DNA of 9,455 nt, taken from Betaproteobacteria bacterium. Its GTDB lineage: Bacteria > Pseudomonadota > Gammaproteobacteria > Burkholderiales > SG8-41. The notes beneath the pieces were generated by a model. That model saw nothing but the letters and a program-made list of their open reading frames with translations, made no database searches and was not told the DNA's origin. Location of the stretch: positions 1 through 9,455 of the forward strand of contig JANXSE010000083.1 of the NCBI GenBank assembly GCA_025356695.1, given 5' to 3'. This document shows positions 1 through 7,030 of this stretch, in pieces; within the stretch, counting starts at the first letter, position 1; the number at the start of each line of letters is the position of its first letter. The position numbers and the translations under genes were made by a program.

Positions 1-64
1 CTTGTCCTTGCACGGTATTTCCCGCAATAACTCGTCCACGCCGGTAGTAAAACGCGCCCCGACA

Positions 65-82
65 ATCAGGCGCGAACCTGAT
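65..82. repeat. Short inverted repeat upstream of the LeuA-like gene
   Basis: The sequence atcagg (65-70), a 6-nt spacer and cctgat (77-82) form a perfect 6-bp inverted repeat about 80 bp before the start at 163. The string acctgat recurs at 136-142. The site could be an operator or a weak hairpin, but arms this short also arise by chance. The rest of positions 1-162 shows no convincing gene and no clear -35/-10 pair. Confidence 0.25.
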
Positions 83-148
83 GCAGATCAAGCTTCCGCA
101 GAAAAAGCAATTTACTCTTTACATCGCTCGTACCCACCTGATCCTAGC

Positions 149-154
149 AAGGAG
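149..154 (+). promoter_or_regulatory. Ribosome binding site of the LeuA-like gene
   Basis: AAGGAG lies 8 nt before the ATG at 163. This is a near-consensus Shine-Dalgarno and fixes the start. It is one of only three clear ribosome binding sites among the eight genes here. Confidence 0.85.
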
Positions 155-162
155 AATTTCCC

Positions 163-1398
163 ATGGCAAACACACCCTGGAAGACCAACGACTGGTTCGT
201 CAGCGAATGGAACTACGCTGATGAAGTGACCAAAGATTTCAAGTTCGCCAAGAACGTCAAGATCCACGACATCACCCTGCGTGACGGCGAGCAGCAAACC
301 GGCATCATCATGACGCTGGACGACAAGATCCGCATCGCCGAAGGTCTCGCCGAAGCCGGCGTGCACCGCATCGAAGCCGGCATGCCGATCGTTTCGCCGT
401 CGGACGCCGAAGCGATCAAGACCATCGTCAAGCGCAATCTCGGACCGCAGATCTTTGCCTTCTCGCGCTGCATGAAAGAAGACGTGCAACGCGCCATCGA
501 TACCGGCGTCAACGGCATCGTCATGGAAATCCCGTCGAGCCTGCACATGGTGGACATCGCCTACCGCTGGCCGATGGAAAAAGCTATCGAGACCTCGATC
601 GAAGCGACCAAGTTCGCGCGCGACAACGGCCTTGAAGTGGTGTTTTTCCCGATCGATTTCTCGCGTGCCGAAATGCACTGGGTGCTCGACCTGATTGACC
701 GTGTCGCCACCGAAGGCCATATGGACGCTCTGGCCCTGGTTGATACGTTCGGCGTGGTCTCGCCGCACGCGATGCAATACTTCGTGCGCAAGGTCAAAGC
801 GCGCATCAACAAGCGCCTCGAAGCGCACTTCCATCAGGACTTCGGCATGGGTGTTGCCAACACCATCATGGCGTTGGCCGAAGGCGTTGAAGTGGCACAC
901 ACCACGGTGCTGGGTGTGGGCGAACGTGCCGGCAACACGCCGATGGAAGAAACGCTGATGGCGTTGCGCACGATGTACAACATCGACACCGGTATCGACC
1001 TGACCAAGCTGACCTCGCTGGCCCGCCTGGTCGAGAAAATCACCGGCGTGCTGGTGCCGACCAATAAACCGGTCACCGGCAGTTCGCTTTACCAAATCGA
1101 GTCGGGCATCATTGCCAGCTGGTTCAAGAACTGCGGCGACAAGTTCGCCACGGAACTCTTCCCGGTGCGCTGGAGTGCGGTCGGCCAGCCGGCTGCCACC
1201 GTCGTTATGGGCAAGGGCAGCGGTATCGATTCCGTGAAGATGTGGCTGGAAGAAGGCGGTATCGAAGCCAGCGACGAAGAAGCGCTCGCCATCACCATGG
1301 AAGTGAAGAAATATTCGATCGGCACGAAGAAGCTGCTGACCGAAGGCGAATTCCGCACGATCGCCAAGAAAGTGGTTGGACAGCGCGCCAACGCCTGA
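163..1398 (+). CDS. LeuA/homocitrate synthase-family acyltransferase (DRE-TIM metallolyase)
   Basis: This 411-aa cytoplasmic enzyme belongs to the HMGL-like (DRE-TIM metallolyase) superfamily, whose synthase members condense acetyl-CoA with a 2-oxo acid. The barrel's first strand carries HDITLRDGEQ (residues 35-44) with metal-binding Asp36 and catalytic Arg40-Asp41. The paired histidines are in HFHQDFGMGVAN (222-233, His222 and His224), where LeuA-type enzymes usually have HxHND. GVGERAGNTPMEE (251-263) matches the conserved GxGERAGN block. After the barrel (about 32-300) there are only about 110 residues, so a full LeuA C-terminal leucine-sensing domain appears to be absent; LeuA proper exceeds 500 aa and NifV-type homocitrate synthase is about 380. 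The strong Shine-Dalgarno supports the start at 163. The gene stands alone and ends at a terminator shared with the convergent SMP-30 gene. Substrate is unknown: it could be an isopropylmalate-, citramalate- or homocitrate-synthase-like enzyme or something new. The family is certain, the reaction is not. Confidence 0.9.
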   Translation: MANTPWKTNDWFVSEWNYADEVTKDFKFAKNVKIHDITLRDGEQQTGIIMTLDDKIRIAEGLAEAGVHRIEAGMPIVSPSDAEAIKTIVKRNLGPQIFAFSRCMKEDVQRAIDTGVNGIVMEIPSSLHMVDIAYRWPMEKAIETSIEATKFARDNGLEVVFFPIDFSRAEMHWVLDLIDRVATEGHMDALALVDTFGVVSPHAMQYFVRKVKARINKRLEAHFHQDFGMGVANTIMALAEGVEVAHTTVLGVGERAGNTPMEETLMALRTMYNIDTGIDLTKLTSLARLVEKITGVLVPTNKPVTGSSLYQIESGIIASWFKNCGDKFATELFPVRWSAVGQPAATVVMGKGSGIDSVKMWLEEGGIEASDEEALAITMEVKKYSIGTKKLLTEGEFRTIAKKVVGQRANA

Positions 1399-1415
1399 TC
1401 AGCTATACGCTGCAG

Positions 1416-1450
1416 AAAAAAGCCCGCGGATTTTTCCGCGGGTTTTTTTT
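1416..1450. terminator. Bidirectional intrinsic terminator between convergent genes
   Basis: An 8-bp GC-rich stem (cccgcgga 1423-1430 with tccgcggg 1435-1442, loop of four T) is followed by eight T (1443-1450) and preceded by six A (1416-1421). It sits 18 bp after the LeuA-like stop and 11 bp beyond the SMP-30 stop on the other strand. It therefore has the right layout to terminate both convergent genes. Confidence 0.92.
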
Positions 1451-1460
1451 CGCCCGCTAT

Positions 1461-2381
1461 TCAGACGTGGGAATAGAGCACCTTGCCGGCGACCGGCATT
1501 TTTGCCATCAGAATCTCACCGCTGTACGAATCGACGATGTAGAGCGTTTTGCGATCGGCGCCGCCGTAGGCCATGTTGGTCATGCGGCTGTTTTTGCCGG
1601 CGCTGTGAATCTGTAGCAGCGGCATGCCGATTGGGTCGAACAGCCAGATGATGCGCACGCGTGGGTGCGCGACCGCGAGATTGCCCGCTTCATCCATGGC
1701 AAGGCCGTCGGGGCCGTGGATACCCGGCAGCAGGGCGAACACGCCGACCTTGGCGACACCGCCGCCGGGTTTCAGCGGTGCGTGCCACATGCAGTTGGCG
1801 CGCGTCATCGCCACGAACAACACCTTGTCCTGCGGATCGAGCACGATGCCGTTGGGGCTGTTGCCGTTGTTGATCAGGCAATCGATGCGACCGTCGGTGG
1901 CGACGCGATAGACGCGGCCGGTTGGATCGTGCGAACCGGTCTGGCCCTGGTCGGTGAAATAGAGGTTGCCGTTCAGCGCGAAGGTCAGATCGTTAACACC
2001 CTTGAAACTCTCCGAGAAACAATGCGTGAGCCAGGGCTCCACTTTTCCGGACTTCGGATCGAGCACCATGATGCCGTGTTTGTAATCAGCGATGAAGATG
2101 CGGCCGTCCTTGTGGATGGCCAGCCCGTTGGGCCAGCCGTCATATTCCGCCGCCACGTCGAATTCCCCCTTGGGTGACATGCGCAGGATGCGGCCGAAGG
2201 GAATATCGACCATGTAGAGATTACCGGCGCGATCGAAGGCCGGGCCTTCGAGAAAACAGTCGATGCCGGAACCCGGATGGTTGGCATCGATCCAGCTCGC
2301 CGGCTGACCCTTTTTGCGCAGTTTGTCGGGAACGCGGGAAAAGACTTCGGTTTGCACGACCGGCGGGGCCTGGAAAAACAT
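1461..2381 (-). CDS. SMP-30/gluconolactonase/LRE-family beta-propeller protein
   Basis: This 306-aa protein is a predicted six-bladed beta-propeller of the SMP-30/gluconolactonase family, whose members hydrolyse lactones or related esters with one divalent metal. The family's metal and substrate residues can be placed by motif: Glu45 (EGPAFD, 45-50), Asn85 (PNGLA), Asn130-Asp131 (NDLT), Asn177 (SPNGIVLD) and Asp225 (GPDGLAMD). Propeller repeats of the form DxxGxxYxxD recur through the chain. No signal peptide or membrane segment is visible, so it is probably cytoplasmic. The start at 2381 is fixed by a good Shine-Dalgarno. It lies 30 bp after the E2 stop on the same strand and is probably the last gene of the E1 alpha-E1 beta-E2 operon. 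That placement hints at a lactone or sugar-acid substrate feeding the dehydrogenase, but the actual substrate cannot be read from the sequence. Confidence 0.88.
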   Translation of the reverse strand: MFFQAPPVVQTEVFSRVPDKLRKKGQPASWIDANHPGSGIDCFLEGPAFDRAGNLYMVDIPFGRILRMSPKGEFDVAAEYDGWPNGLAIHKDGRIFIADYKHGIMVLDPKSGKVEPWLTHCFSESFKGVNDLTFALNGNLYFTDQGQTGSHDPTGRVYRVATDGRIDCLINNGNSPNGIVLDPQDKVLFVAMTRANCMWHAPLKPGGGVAKVGVFALLPGIHGPDGLAMDEAGNLAVAHPRVRIIWLFDPIGMPLLQIHSAGKNSRMTNMAYGGADRKTLYIVDSYSGEILMAKMPVAGKVLYSHV

Positions 2382-2390
2382 GGTTTGAAA

Positions 2391-2396
2391 CTCCTG
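2391..2396 (-). promoter_or_regulatory. Ribosome binding site of the SMP-30 gene
   Basis: On the minus strand CAGGAG lies 9 nt before the ATG at 2381. It decides the start codon and gives this gene its own initiation signal within the 30-bp gap after E2. Confidence 0.75.
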
Positions 2397-2411
2397 CAGT
2401 AGTGATGCGAA

Positions 2412-3509
2412 TTAGTCGGCGCGTTCAAGGTCCTTGATCATCGCACCCATGAAGCGGCCGACTTCGCCGCCGGTGACGGCGCGGTGATCGAAGGTCACCG
2501 ACAGCGGCACCACACGATGCACCGCCGGTTCACCGTTGAAGGCGACCACTTCATCGCGGATACGTCCTGCGCCCACAATGGCGACGGTCGGCGGCAGCAC
2601 GATAGGCGATGCATAACGCCCGGCGATCGGCCCGAAGTTGGACAACGTAATCGTATTCGCGCGCAGATCTTCCGGCGGCACCTTGCGTTCGCGCGTCGCC
2701 TTGATCAGTTGCGGCAACGCTTCCTTCAAGTCTTCAGCGCTGCGTCTCTCGGCGCCCCGCAGCACCGGCACCAGCAAGCCATCCGGCGTATCCACCGCGA
2801 TGCCGATGTCGACATTCGGCAGCAGGCGGCGGCCGGCGGCCTGACTGTCGTACCAGGCGTTGAGCGACGGCTCGGCGCGACAGGCGGCGACCAATGCGCG
2901 GATCAGTCGCAGCATGACGTTCTCGCCCAGATGCCAGGCGTGGATGTCGGCATCGTCCATCAGCGTGGCAGATGCAACTTCGGCGTGCGCCAGCGTCATG
3001 CTCTGCGCCATGACTTTGCGCACACCGCGCAGCAGTTCCTGCGGGCCGAGTTCGGCGAGGATACGCGCAGCGCGTTGCACGTCGTTGGTTGTGATCAAAC
3101 CTTCGGCACCGGTCGGCGTCACCATCGCCAGATCAACATTGAGCCGCCGCGCCAGCGCGCGCACCGCCGGTGTGGCCTTGATGCCGTGGGCGAGTGGTGT
3201 TGCCGCGGCCGGCGCGTCGGCAACGATGCCTTTGCCGACTTCGACTTTGCCGACGACGCTGCCCGCATCGTCATCGCCGCCTTCGAAACCGACCAGCGGC
3301 TGGCCGACATGCGCGACGTCGTGTTCGCCGCCGAACAGACGCTGTATTTTTCCGGAGTAGGGCGAGGGAATATCGACGATGGCTTTGGCGGTTTCCACCG
3401 ATACGAGCGGCGCATCCTGTTCAATGGTGTCACCGGTCTTGACGTGCCAGCGCACGATTTCCGCTTCCTGCAGGCCTTCGCCGAGATCGGGGAGTTTAAA
3501 AATTTTCAT
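2412..3509 (-). CDS. 2-oxo acid dehydrogenase E2 component (dihydrolipoamide acyltransferase)
   Basis: This 365-aa protein is the E2 core, which moves the acyl group from E1 to CoA via a lipoyl arm. Residues 1-75 form one lipoyl domain beginning MKIFKLPDLGEG, with the lipoylated Lys42 in VSVETAKAIVDIP. A peripheral-subunit-binding domain lies at about 110-145 (IKATPAVRALARRLNVD through ITTNDV). The acyltransferase domain (about 155-363) ends in FDHRAVTGGEVGRF. His342 is the expected catalytic base, but Thr346 stands where most E2 proteins have Asp (DHRxxDG). One lipoyl domain and short linkers make it smaller than many E2 proteins (400-450 aa). An upstream TTG at 3530 is in frame, but homology begins at the ATG at 3509, 7 nt after the E1 beta stop. 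No Shine-Dalgarno is seen, so translation is probably coupled. Pyruvate and branched-chain 2-oxo acids are both possible substrates. Confidence 0.93.
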   Translation of the reverse strand: MKIFKLPDLGEGLQEAEIVRWHVKTGDTIEQDAPLVSVETAKAIVDIPSPYSGKIQRLFGGEHDVAHVGQPLVGFEGGDDDAGSVVGKVEVGKGIVADAPAAATPLAHGIKATPAVRALARRLNVDLAMVTPTGAEGLITTNDVQRAARILAELGPQELLRGVRKVMAQSMTLAHAEVASATLMDDADIHAWHLGENVMLRLIRALVAACRAEPSLNAWYDSQAAGRRLLPNVDIGIAVDTPDGLLVPVLRGAERRSAEDLKEALPQLIKATRERKVPPEDLRANTITLSNFGPIAGRYASPIVLPPTVAIVGAGRIRDEVVAFNGEPAVHRVVPLSVTFDHRAVTGGEVGRFMGAMIKDLERAD

Positions 3510-3516
3510 GGGTGGC

Positions 3517-4497
3517 TCAGGCGAACTCAAGGGTTTTGCGGATGGCGGCGAGGATCTGCGCGCGGTTCGGCAGATAGTTCTGTTCGAGGCGCGGCAGTGG
3601 CACGATGATGTCGGGTGCCGTCACGCGCGCGACCGGCGCGAGCAGCGTCAGCAGGCCCTCGTCGGCAAGCGAGGCGGCGATCTCCGAGGCGACGCTGCAA
3701 TGCCGCGGTGCTTCTGTGATGATGACGCAGCGACCCGTGCGCGCCACCGAGGCGAGAATGCTGTCCATGTCCATGATCTTCAGCGTCGCCACGTCGATCA
3801 CTTCGCAGGACACACCCTGCGCTGACAATTCGTCGGCGACCTGCAGCGTTTCGTAGACCATTGCACCCCAGGTCACCAGTGTGATGTCTGTGCCTTCGCG
3901 CAGCGTAAAGCAGCTGTCGAGCGGCAACGCCACGCCATCATCGATGACGTCTTCCTTAAACAGACGATAGAGGCGCGTCGGCTCGAGAAACACCACGGGA
4001 TCGGGATCGCGGATTGCCGCCAGCAACAAGCCGTAAGCGCGGCGCGGCGACGACGGATAGACGACGCGGATGCCCGGAATATGCGCAAACATTGCTTCCG
4101 GGCTTTCCGAGTGATGTTCAGGCGGATGGATACCGGCGCCGCAGGGCGTGCGCAGCACCATCGGGCAGGTGAGGCGGCCGCGTGTGCGATGCCGCATGCG
4201 CGAAGCGTGATTGATGATCTGGTCGATGATCGCGTAAGAAAATCCCGAGAATTGTATTTCACAGACCGGTTTCAATCCCTCGGCGGCCATGCCGATGCTC
4301 ATGCCGCCGATCAGGTTTTCGGCGAGTGGCGTATCCAGCACGCGTTCGGGGCCGAATTTTTCCAGCAGGCCCAGCGTGGCGCGAAACACGCCTCCGTCGC
4401 GGCCGACGTCTTCGCCGAGCACGATAACCTCGGGGTCATCGCGCATGGCGCGCGCCAGAGCCAAGTTCACTGCTTCAACCAGTGTGATCTGCGCCAT
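3517..4497 (-). CDS. 2-oxo acid dehydrogenase E1 component, beta subunit
   Basis: This 326-aa protein, the usual length for the family, pairs with E1 alpha in the thiamine-diphosphate-dependent decarboxylase of a pyruvate or branched-chain 2-oxo acid dehydrogenase complex. Residues 3-175 form the pyrimidine-binding domain: LGEDVGRDGG (27-36), DTPLAENLIGG (55-65) with Glu60 as the cofactor-activating glutamate, and the HHSES segment (128-132) of the active site. Residues about 200-320 form the transketolase C-terminal domain (LVTWGAMVYETLQVADEL, then VIDVATLKIMD). The open frame extends upstream to 4818, but that part is the other frame of E1 alpha and reads as basic, low-complexity protein. 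Homology starts at MAQITLVEAVN, so I chose the ATG at 4497; an in-frame ATG at 4509 is the alternative. The start overlaps the E1 alpha end by 23 bp, indicating tight translational coupling and equal subunit supply. Confidence 0.94.
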   Translation of the reverse strand: MAQITLVEAVNLALARAMRDDPEVIVLGEDVGRDGGVFRATLGLLEKFGPERVLDTPLAENLIGGMSIGMAAEGLKPVCEIQFSGFSYAIIDQIINHASRMRHRTRGRLTCPMVLRTPCGAGIHPPEHHSESPEAMFAHIPGIRVVYPSSPRRAYGLLLAAIRDPDPVVFLEPTRLYRLFKEDVIDDGVALPLDSCFTLREGTDITLVTWGAMVYETLQVADELSAQGVSCEVIDVATLKIMDMDSILASVARTGRCVIITEAPRHCSVASEIAASLADEGLLTLLAPVARVTAPDIIVPLPRLEQNYLPNRAQILAAIRKTLEFA

Positions 4498-5590
4498 TCG
4501 ATTTCGCATTTTCAAGCAGGGCGGCACGCTGCGCAGCGTAGGCCGCAGGCGGCACTGCATAGAGTTGATCGAACATCTGCTCCGGCGGCGGTGGCGGTGT
4601 GTCGAGGTAGGCCTGGGCGGCAGCCTGCACCTCGGCATTGCAGCGACGCAGCAGTTCTTCTTCGCGCGCCTTGTCCCAGACTTTGGCATCGGACAAATAA
4701 TTACGCAGACGCAGTATCGGTTCGTGCTTCCACGCGGCGGCGACTTCTTCCGGCGGACGGTAGCGCGAGGCATCGTCGGCCGTAGTGTGGTCAGCGAGGC
4801 GGTATGTAACGGCTTCAATCAGCGAGGGGCCGTCGCCGCGCCGCGCGCGCGCCAGTGCATCCTGTACGGCTTGGTGCACGGCAACCACGTCGTTGCCATC
4901 GACCTGCAGGCCGGGCATGCCGGCGGCAATCGATTTCTGCGCCAGTGTTTCAGCCGCGCTTTGCGTCGAACGCGGCACGGAAATCGCCCACTGATTGTTG
5001 GTGATGAAGAATAAGACCGGTAGTTTCCACGCACCGGCCGCATTGATGCTTTCGTAAAAATCGCCCTTTGAGGTGGCGCCGTCGCCGATCATGCAGACGG
5101 CCACCCGCGCTTGCTTGCGCAGCTTGATCGCGTAGGCAACGCCGACCGCGTGCAGGCATTGCGAGGCGATGGTGATGCAGACGGGGAAATCCCTGCGCGG
5201 GCCGGCGAAATCACTACCGCGCTCGTCGCCGCCCCAATAGAGCAGCAGTTCGCGCATGGTCACGCCGCGCAGCATCTGGATGCCGTTATCGCGGTAAGTG
5301 CAGAGAAAAACATCGTCCTTCTGCATCGCAAAACCAATGCCGGCATCGACTGCCTCCTTGCCCAGCATCGAGGCGTAGGTGCCGAGCTGGCCGGTGCGCT
5401 GCAGCGCGATCGCCTTGGCGTCATAGGTGCGCATCAGCACCATCGCTTCGTAGAAGCGCACCAGCGCCGTCGGATCCGCGGCAAATGCCGGCAGCGGCGC
5501 GACCGCGCGACCACGGTCGTCGAGGTAGCGCAGATATTCGATGTGGAAAGTAGCGGCGATGGTCACGGTTGTGGAATTTCTTTTCGTCAT
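4475..5590 (-). CDS. pdhA: 2-oxo acid dehydrogenase E1 component, alpha subunit (PdhA type)
   Basis: This 371-aa protein is the thiamine-diphosphate-binding half of the heterotetrameric E1. The cofactor motif runs from GDGATSKGDFYE (169-180) to ITNN (196-199), giving the classic GDG...NN pattern with Mg ligands. HTTADDASRYR (268-278) matches the family's ordered loop next to the active site. The ALQRTGQLGTYAS and YWGGDERGSDFAGPR blocks resemble proteobacterial PdhA-type E1 alpha more than E1o-type AceE. The frame is open upstream to 5695, but homology begins near FHIEYLRYLDDRG, so I chose the ATG at 5590. It has no good Shine-Dalgarno. It is the first gene of a four-gene minus-strand operon and is transcribed away from the glycosyltransferase. 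The C-terminal tail has a PPPPP run at 332-336. The pdhA symbol is by resemblance; branched-chain or other 2-oxo acids are not excluded. Confidence 0.92.
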   Translation of the reverse strand: MTKRNSTTVTIAATFHIEYLRYLDDRGRAVAPLPAFAADPTALVRFYEAMVLMRTYDAKAIALQRTGQLGTYASMLGKEAVDAGIGFAMQKDDVFLCTYRDNGIQMLRGVTMRELLLYWGGDERGSDFAGPRRDFPVCITIASQCLHAVGVAYAIKLRKQARVAVCMIGDGATSKGDFYESINAAGAWKLPVLFFITNNQWAISVPRSTQSAAETLAQKSIAAGMPGLQVDGNDVVAVHQAVQDALARARRGDGPSLIEAVTYRLADHTTADDASRYRPPEEVAAAWKHEPILRLRNYLSDAKVWDKAREEELLRRCNAEVQAAAQAYLDTPPPPPEQMFDQLYAVPPAAYAAQRAALLENAKSNGADHTG

Positions 5591-5613
5591 TCTAACGCCA
5601 AACCGCTGGAATC

Positions 5614-5653
5614 CATGCCGAAACGGTTGCGGTGCATGCGCCGCTTCGGCATG
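5614..5653. repeat. Nested inverted repeats in the divergent intergenic region
   Basis: The 73-bp gap between the divergent starts at 5590 (-) and 5664 (+) holds two overlapping symmetric signals. A perfect 9-bp inverted repeat is catgccgaa (5614-5622) with ttcggcatg (5645-5653). Inside it, positions 5629-5644 form a 16-bp palindrome centred on gcatgc with one mismatched pair (5633/5640). They could be operators controlling one or both directions, or an RNA hairpin at the 5' end of either transcript. No recognisable -35/-10 pair was found here. Confidence 0.45.
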
Positions 5654-5663
5654 ATCGCCGCTC

Positions 5664-6947
5664 ATGGCAAACGCCCCCAAACGCATCCTGATCACGACCT
5701 TCGGTTCGCTCGGTGACGTTCATCCGTACATCGCCGTGGCGCTTGAGCTGCAGCGCCGCGGACATCATCCGGTCATTGCCTCTTTTGATCTGCATCGTGG
5801 CGCTGTTGCGGCGGCGGGTGTTACGTTTCACACGGTGCGTCCCGGGCTGGAGGTTTTCGGCAGCATCGAATCGGTGGCGCGAAAACTGTTCGGCTCGCTG
5901 CGCGGCCCCGAATACATGATCCGTGAAATATTCATGAAGCATCTGCGCGACAGCTACGCTGACACTTTGAAAGCCGCGCAGGGCATCGATCTGATGCTGA
6001 CACATCCGCTGACGTTTGCCGCGCGACTGGTGGCGGAGAAACACGGGATACCGTGGATCTCGACGGTACTGGCACCGCTCAATCTGTTCTCCTCGCTGGA
6101 GCCGCCGTTGTTCCCGGCTGGCGGCTGGTTGCAGGGATTACGTAAACTCGGTGTGGGACCCTATCGTTTTGCATTCGGTGCGTTGAAGCGGATGATCAAA
6201 CACTGGGAAACGCCGCTGCGACGCTATCGCACCGAACTCGGCCTGCCGCCGTTGCGTGAAATGGCGCAGATCGAAGGACAGTTCTCACCGTTGCTGAATC
6301 TTGCGTTGTTTTCGCCATTGTTGAGCGCATCGATCGCAGACTGGCCGGCGAAAACCGTCATGTGCGGATTCGCGCGTTACGACGGGCTTGGTATCGATGG
6401 CGAGGCTGAGGCGCTTCAATCGTTCCTTGCGGCAGGCGACGCTCCCATTGTTTTCGCGCTGGGCTCGTCAGCGGTGCTGATTGCCGGCGATTTCTGGCGG
6501 CAGGCCGCCAATGCGGCACGAACGCTGGGCCGCCGCGCAATTTTATTGACCGGGCGTTTGCCGGCGCAGCAACCGGATCTGCCCGCCGGCGTTCGTGCCT
6601 TCCAATATCTGCCGTATTCCGCGGTGTTCCCGCACGCTGCTGCCGTCGTCCATCAGGCCGGCATCGGCACGCTGGCGCAGGCACTGTCGGCGGGCCATCC
6701 GCAACTGATCGTGCCGGTCGCCTTCGATCAACCCGACAACGCGCGGCGCGCGCAGCGGCTGGGCGTGGCGCGCGTGCTGCCGTTCAAGCGGGTGACGGCC
6801 GAGCGCCTGGTCGAGAACTTGAAACCCTTGCTCGAAGAGCCTGCTTACGCGCGGCGTGCCACAGAAGTGGCGGCAACGCTCGCCAAGGAAGACGGCGCGG
6901 GCAGGGCGGTTGATGAAATCGAACGCGTTCTCGCCGGATTGCGCTGA
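5664..6947 (+). CDS. Family-1 glycosyltransferase (UGT/RhlB-like, GT-B fold)
   Basis: This 427-aa protein has the two-domain GT-B layout of family-1 enzymes that transfer sugar from a nucleotide sugar to a lipid or other small acceptor. The N-terminal domain opens with ILITTFGSLGDVHPYIAVA (8-26), close to the GSxGDVxPxxALA start typical of the sterol-glucosyltransferase and RhlB-like group. The C-terminal donor domain has FALGSSA (264-270), HQAGIGTLAQALSAGHPQ (330-347) and PVAFDQPDNA (351-360), matching the HxGxGT and DQ donor-sugar block, though HQAG replaces the more common HHGG. No signal peptide or membrane span is evident. The start at 5664 lacks a Shine-Dalgarno. The gene is alone on its strand before prfC, diverges from the dehydrogenase operon and shares its upstream repeats. 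Acceptor and sugar donor cannot be deduced. Confidence 0.88.
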   Translation: MANAPKRILITTFGSLGDVHPYIAVALELQRRGHHPVIASFDLHRGAVAAAGVTFHTVRPGLEVFGSIESVARKLFGSLRGPEYMIREIFMKHLRDSYADTLKAAQGIDLMLTHPLTFAARLVAEKHGIPWISTVLAPLNLFSSLEPPLFPAGGWLQGLRKLGVGPYRFAFGALKRMIKHWETPLRRYRTELGLPPLREMAQIEGQFSPLLNLALFSPLLSASIADWPAKTVMCGFARYDGLGIDGEAEALQSFLAAGDAPIVFALGSSAVLIAGDFWRQAANAARTLGRRAILLTGRLPAQQPDLPAGVRAFQYLPYSAVFPHAAAVVHQAGIGTLAQALSAGHPQLIVPVAFDQPDNARRAQRLGVARVLPFKRVTAERLVENLKPLLEEPAYARRATEVAATLAKEDGAGRAVDEIERVLAGLR

Positions 6948-6973
6948 TCGTCACGCGTTGAGGCGCCACAGCT

Positions 6974-6982
6974 TGGTATAAT
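6974..6982 (+). promoter_or_regulatory. Extended -10 promoter upstream of prfC
   Basis: TGGTATAAT contains a perfect -10 hexamer (6977-6982) preceded by the extended -10 TG (6974-6975). No good -35 lies at the standard spacing; TTGAGG at 6958-6963 is only 13 bp away. An extended -10 can work without a -35. Transcription would begin near 6989, about 87 nt before the prfC start. Confidence 0.7.
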
Positions 6983-7000
6983 CCGCGCCATTGTTGCCGC

Positions 7001-7030
7001 CCGCCGCAGCCTGGCCGGCGGTTTTTGTTT
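7001..7030 (+). terminator. Terminator-like hairpin in the prfC leader
   Basis: The arms ccgccg (7001-7006) and cggcgg (7016-7021) form a 6-bp GC stem with a 9-nt loop, followed by TTTTTGTTT (7022-7030). It could end the glycosyltransferase transcript (stop at 6947). It also lies downstream of the extended -10, so RNA started near 6989 would meet it after about 12 nt and it could act as an attenuator. The 9-mer gccgcagcc overlaps the stem and loop (7003-7011) and recurs at 7031-7039 just after the T tract. Confidence 0.6.

Noticed and set aside
112..1095. Long minus-strand open frame (327 codons) opposite the LeuA-like gene
   Set aside because: It is antisense to a clearly recognised enzyme. 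Its protein is rich in His, Arg, Asp and Val with no domain pattern, as expected of a shadow frame in GC-rich DNA.
3510..3530. TTG start at 3530 for E2
   Set aside because: The ATG at 3509 begins exactly at the conserved lipoyl-domain start; TTG would add seven non-conserved residues overlapping E1 beta.
2484..3608. Plus-strand open frame (374 codons) opposite E2
   Set aside because: It lies across the E2 gene on the other strand, is Arg/His/Gln-rich without motifs and has no start signal; the E2 domains leave no doubt about the coding strand.
4498..4818. N-terminal extension of E1 beta (107 extra codons)
   Set aside because: This segment is the E1 alpha coding region read in another frame; it is basic and low in complexity, whereas family similarity starts at the ATG at 4497.
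5591..5695. N-terminal extension of E1 alpha (35 extra codons)
   Set aside because: It would run through the divergent control region and over the start of the glycosyltransferase. The extra residues show no resemblance to the family.
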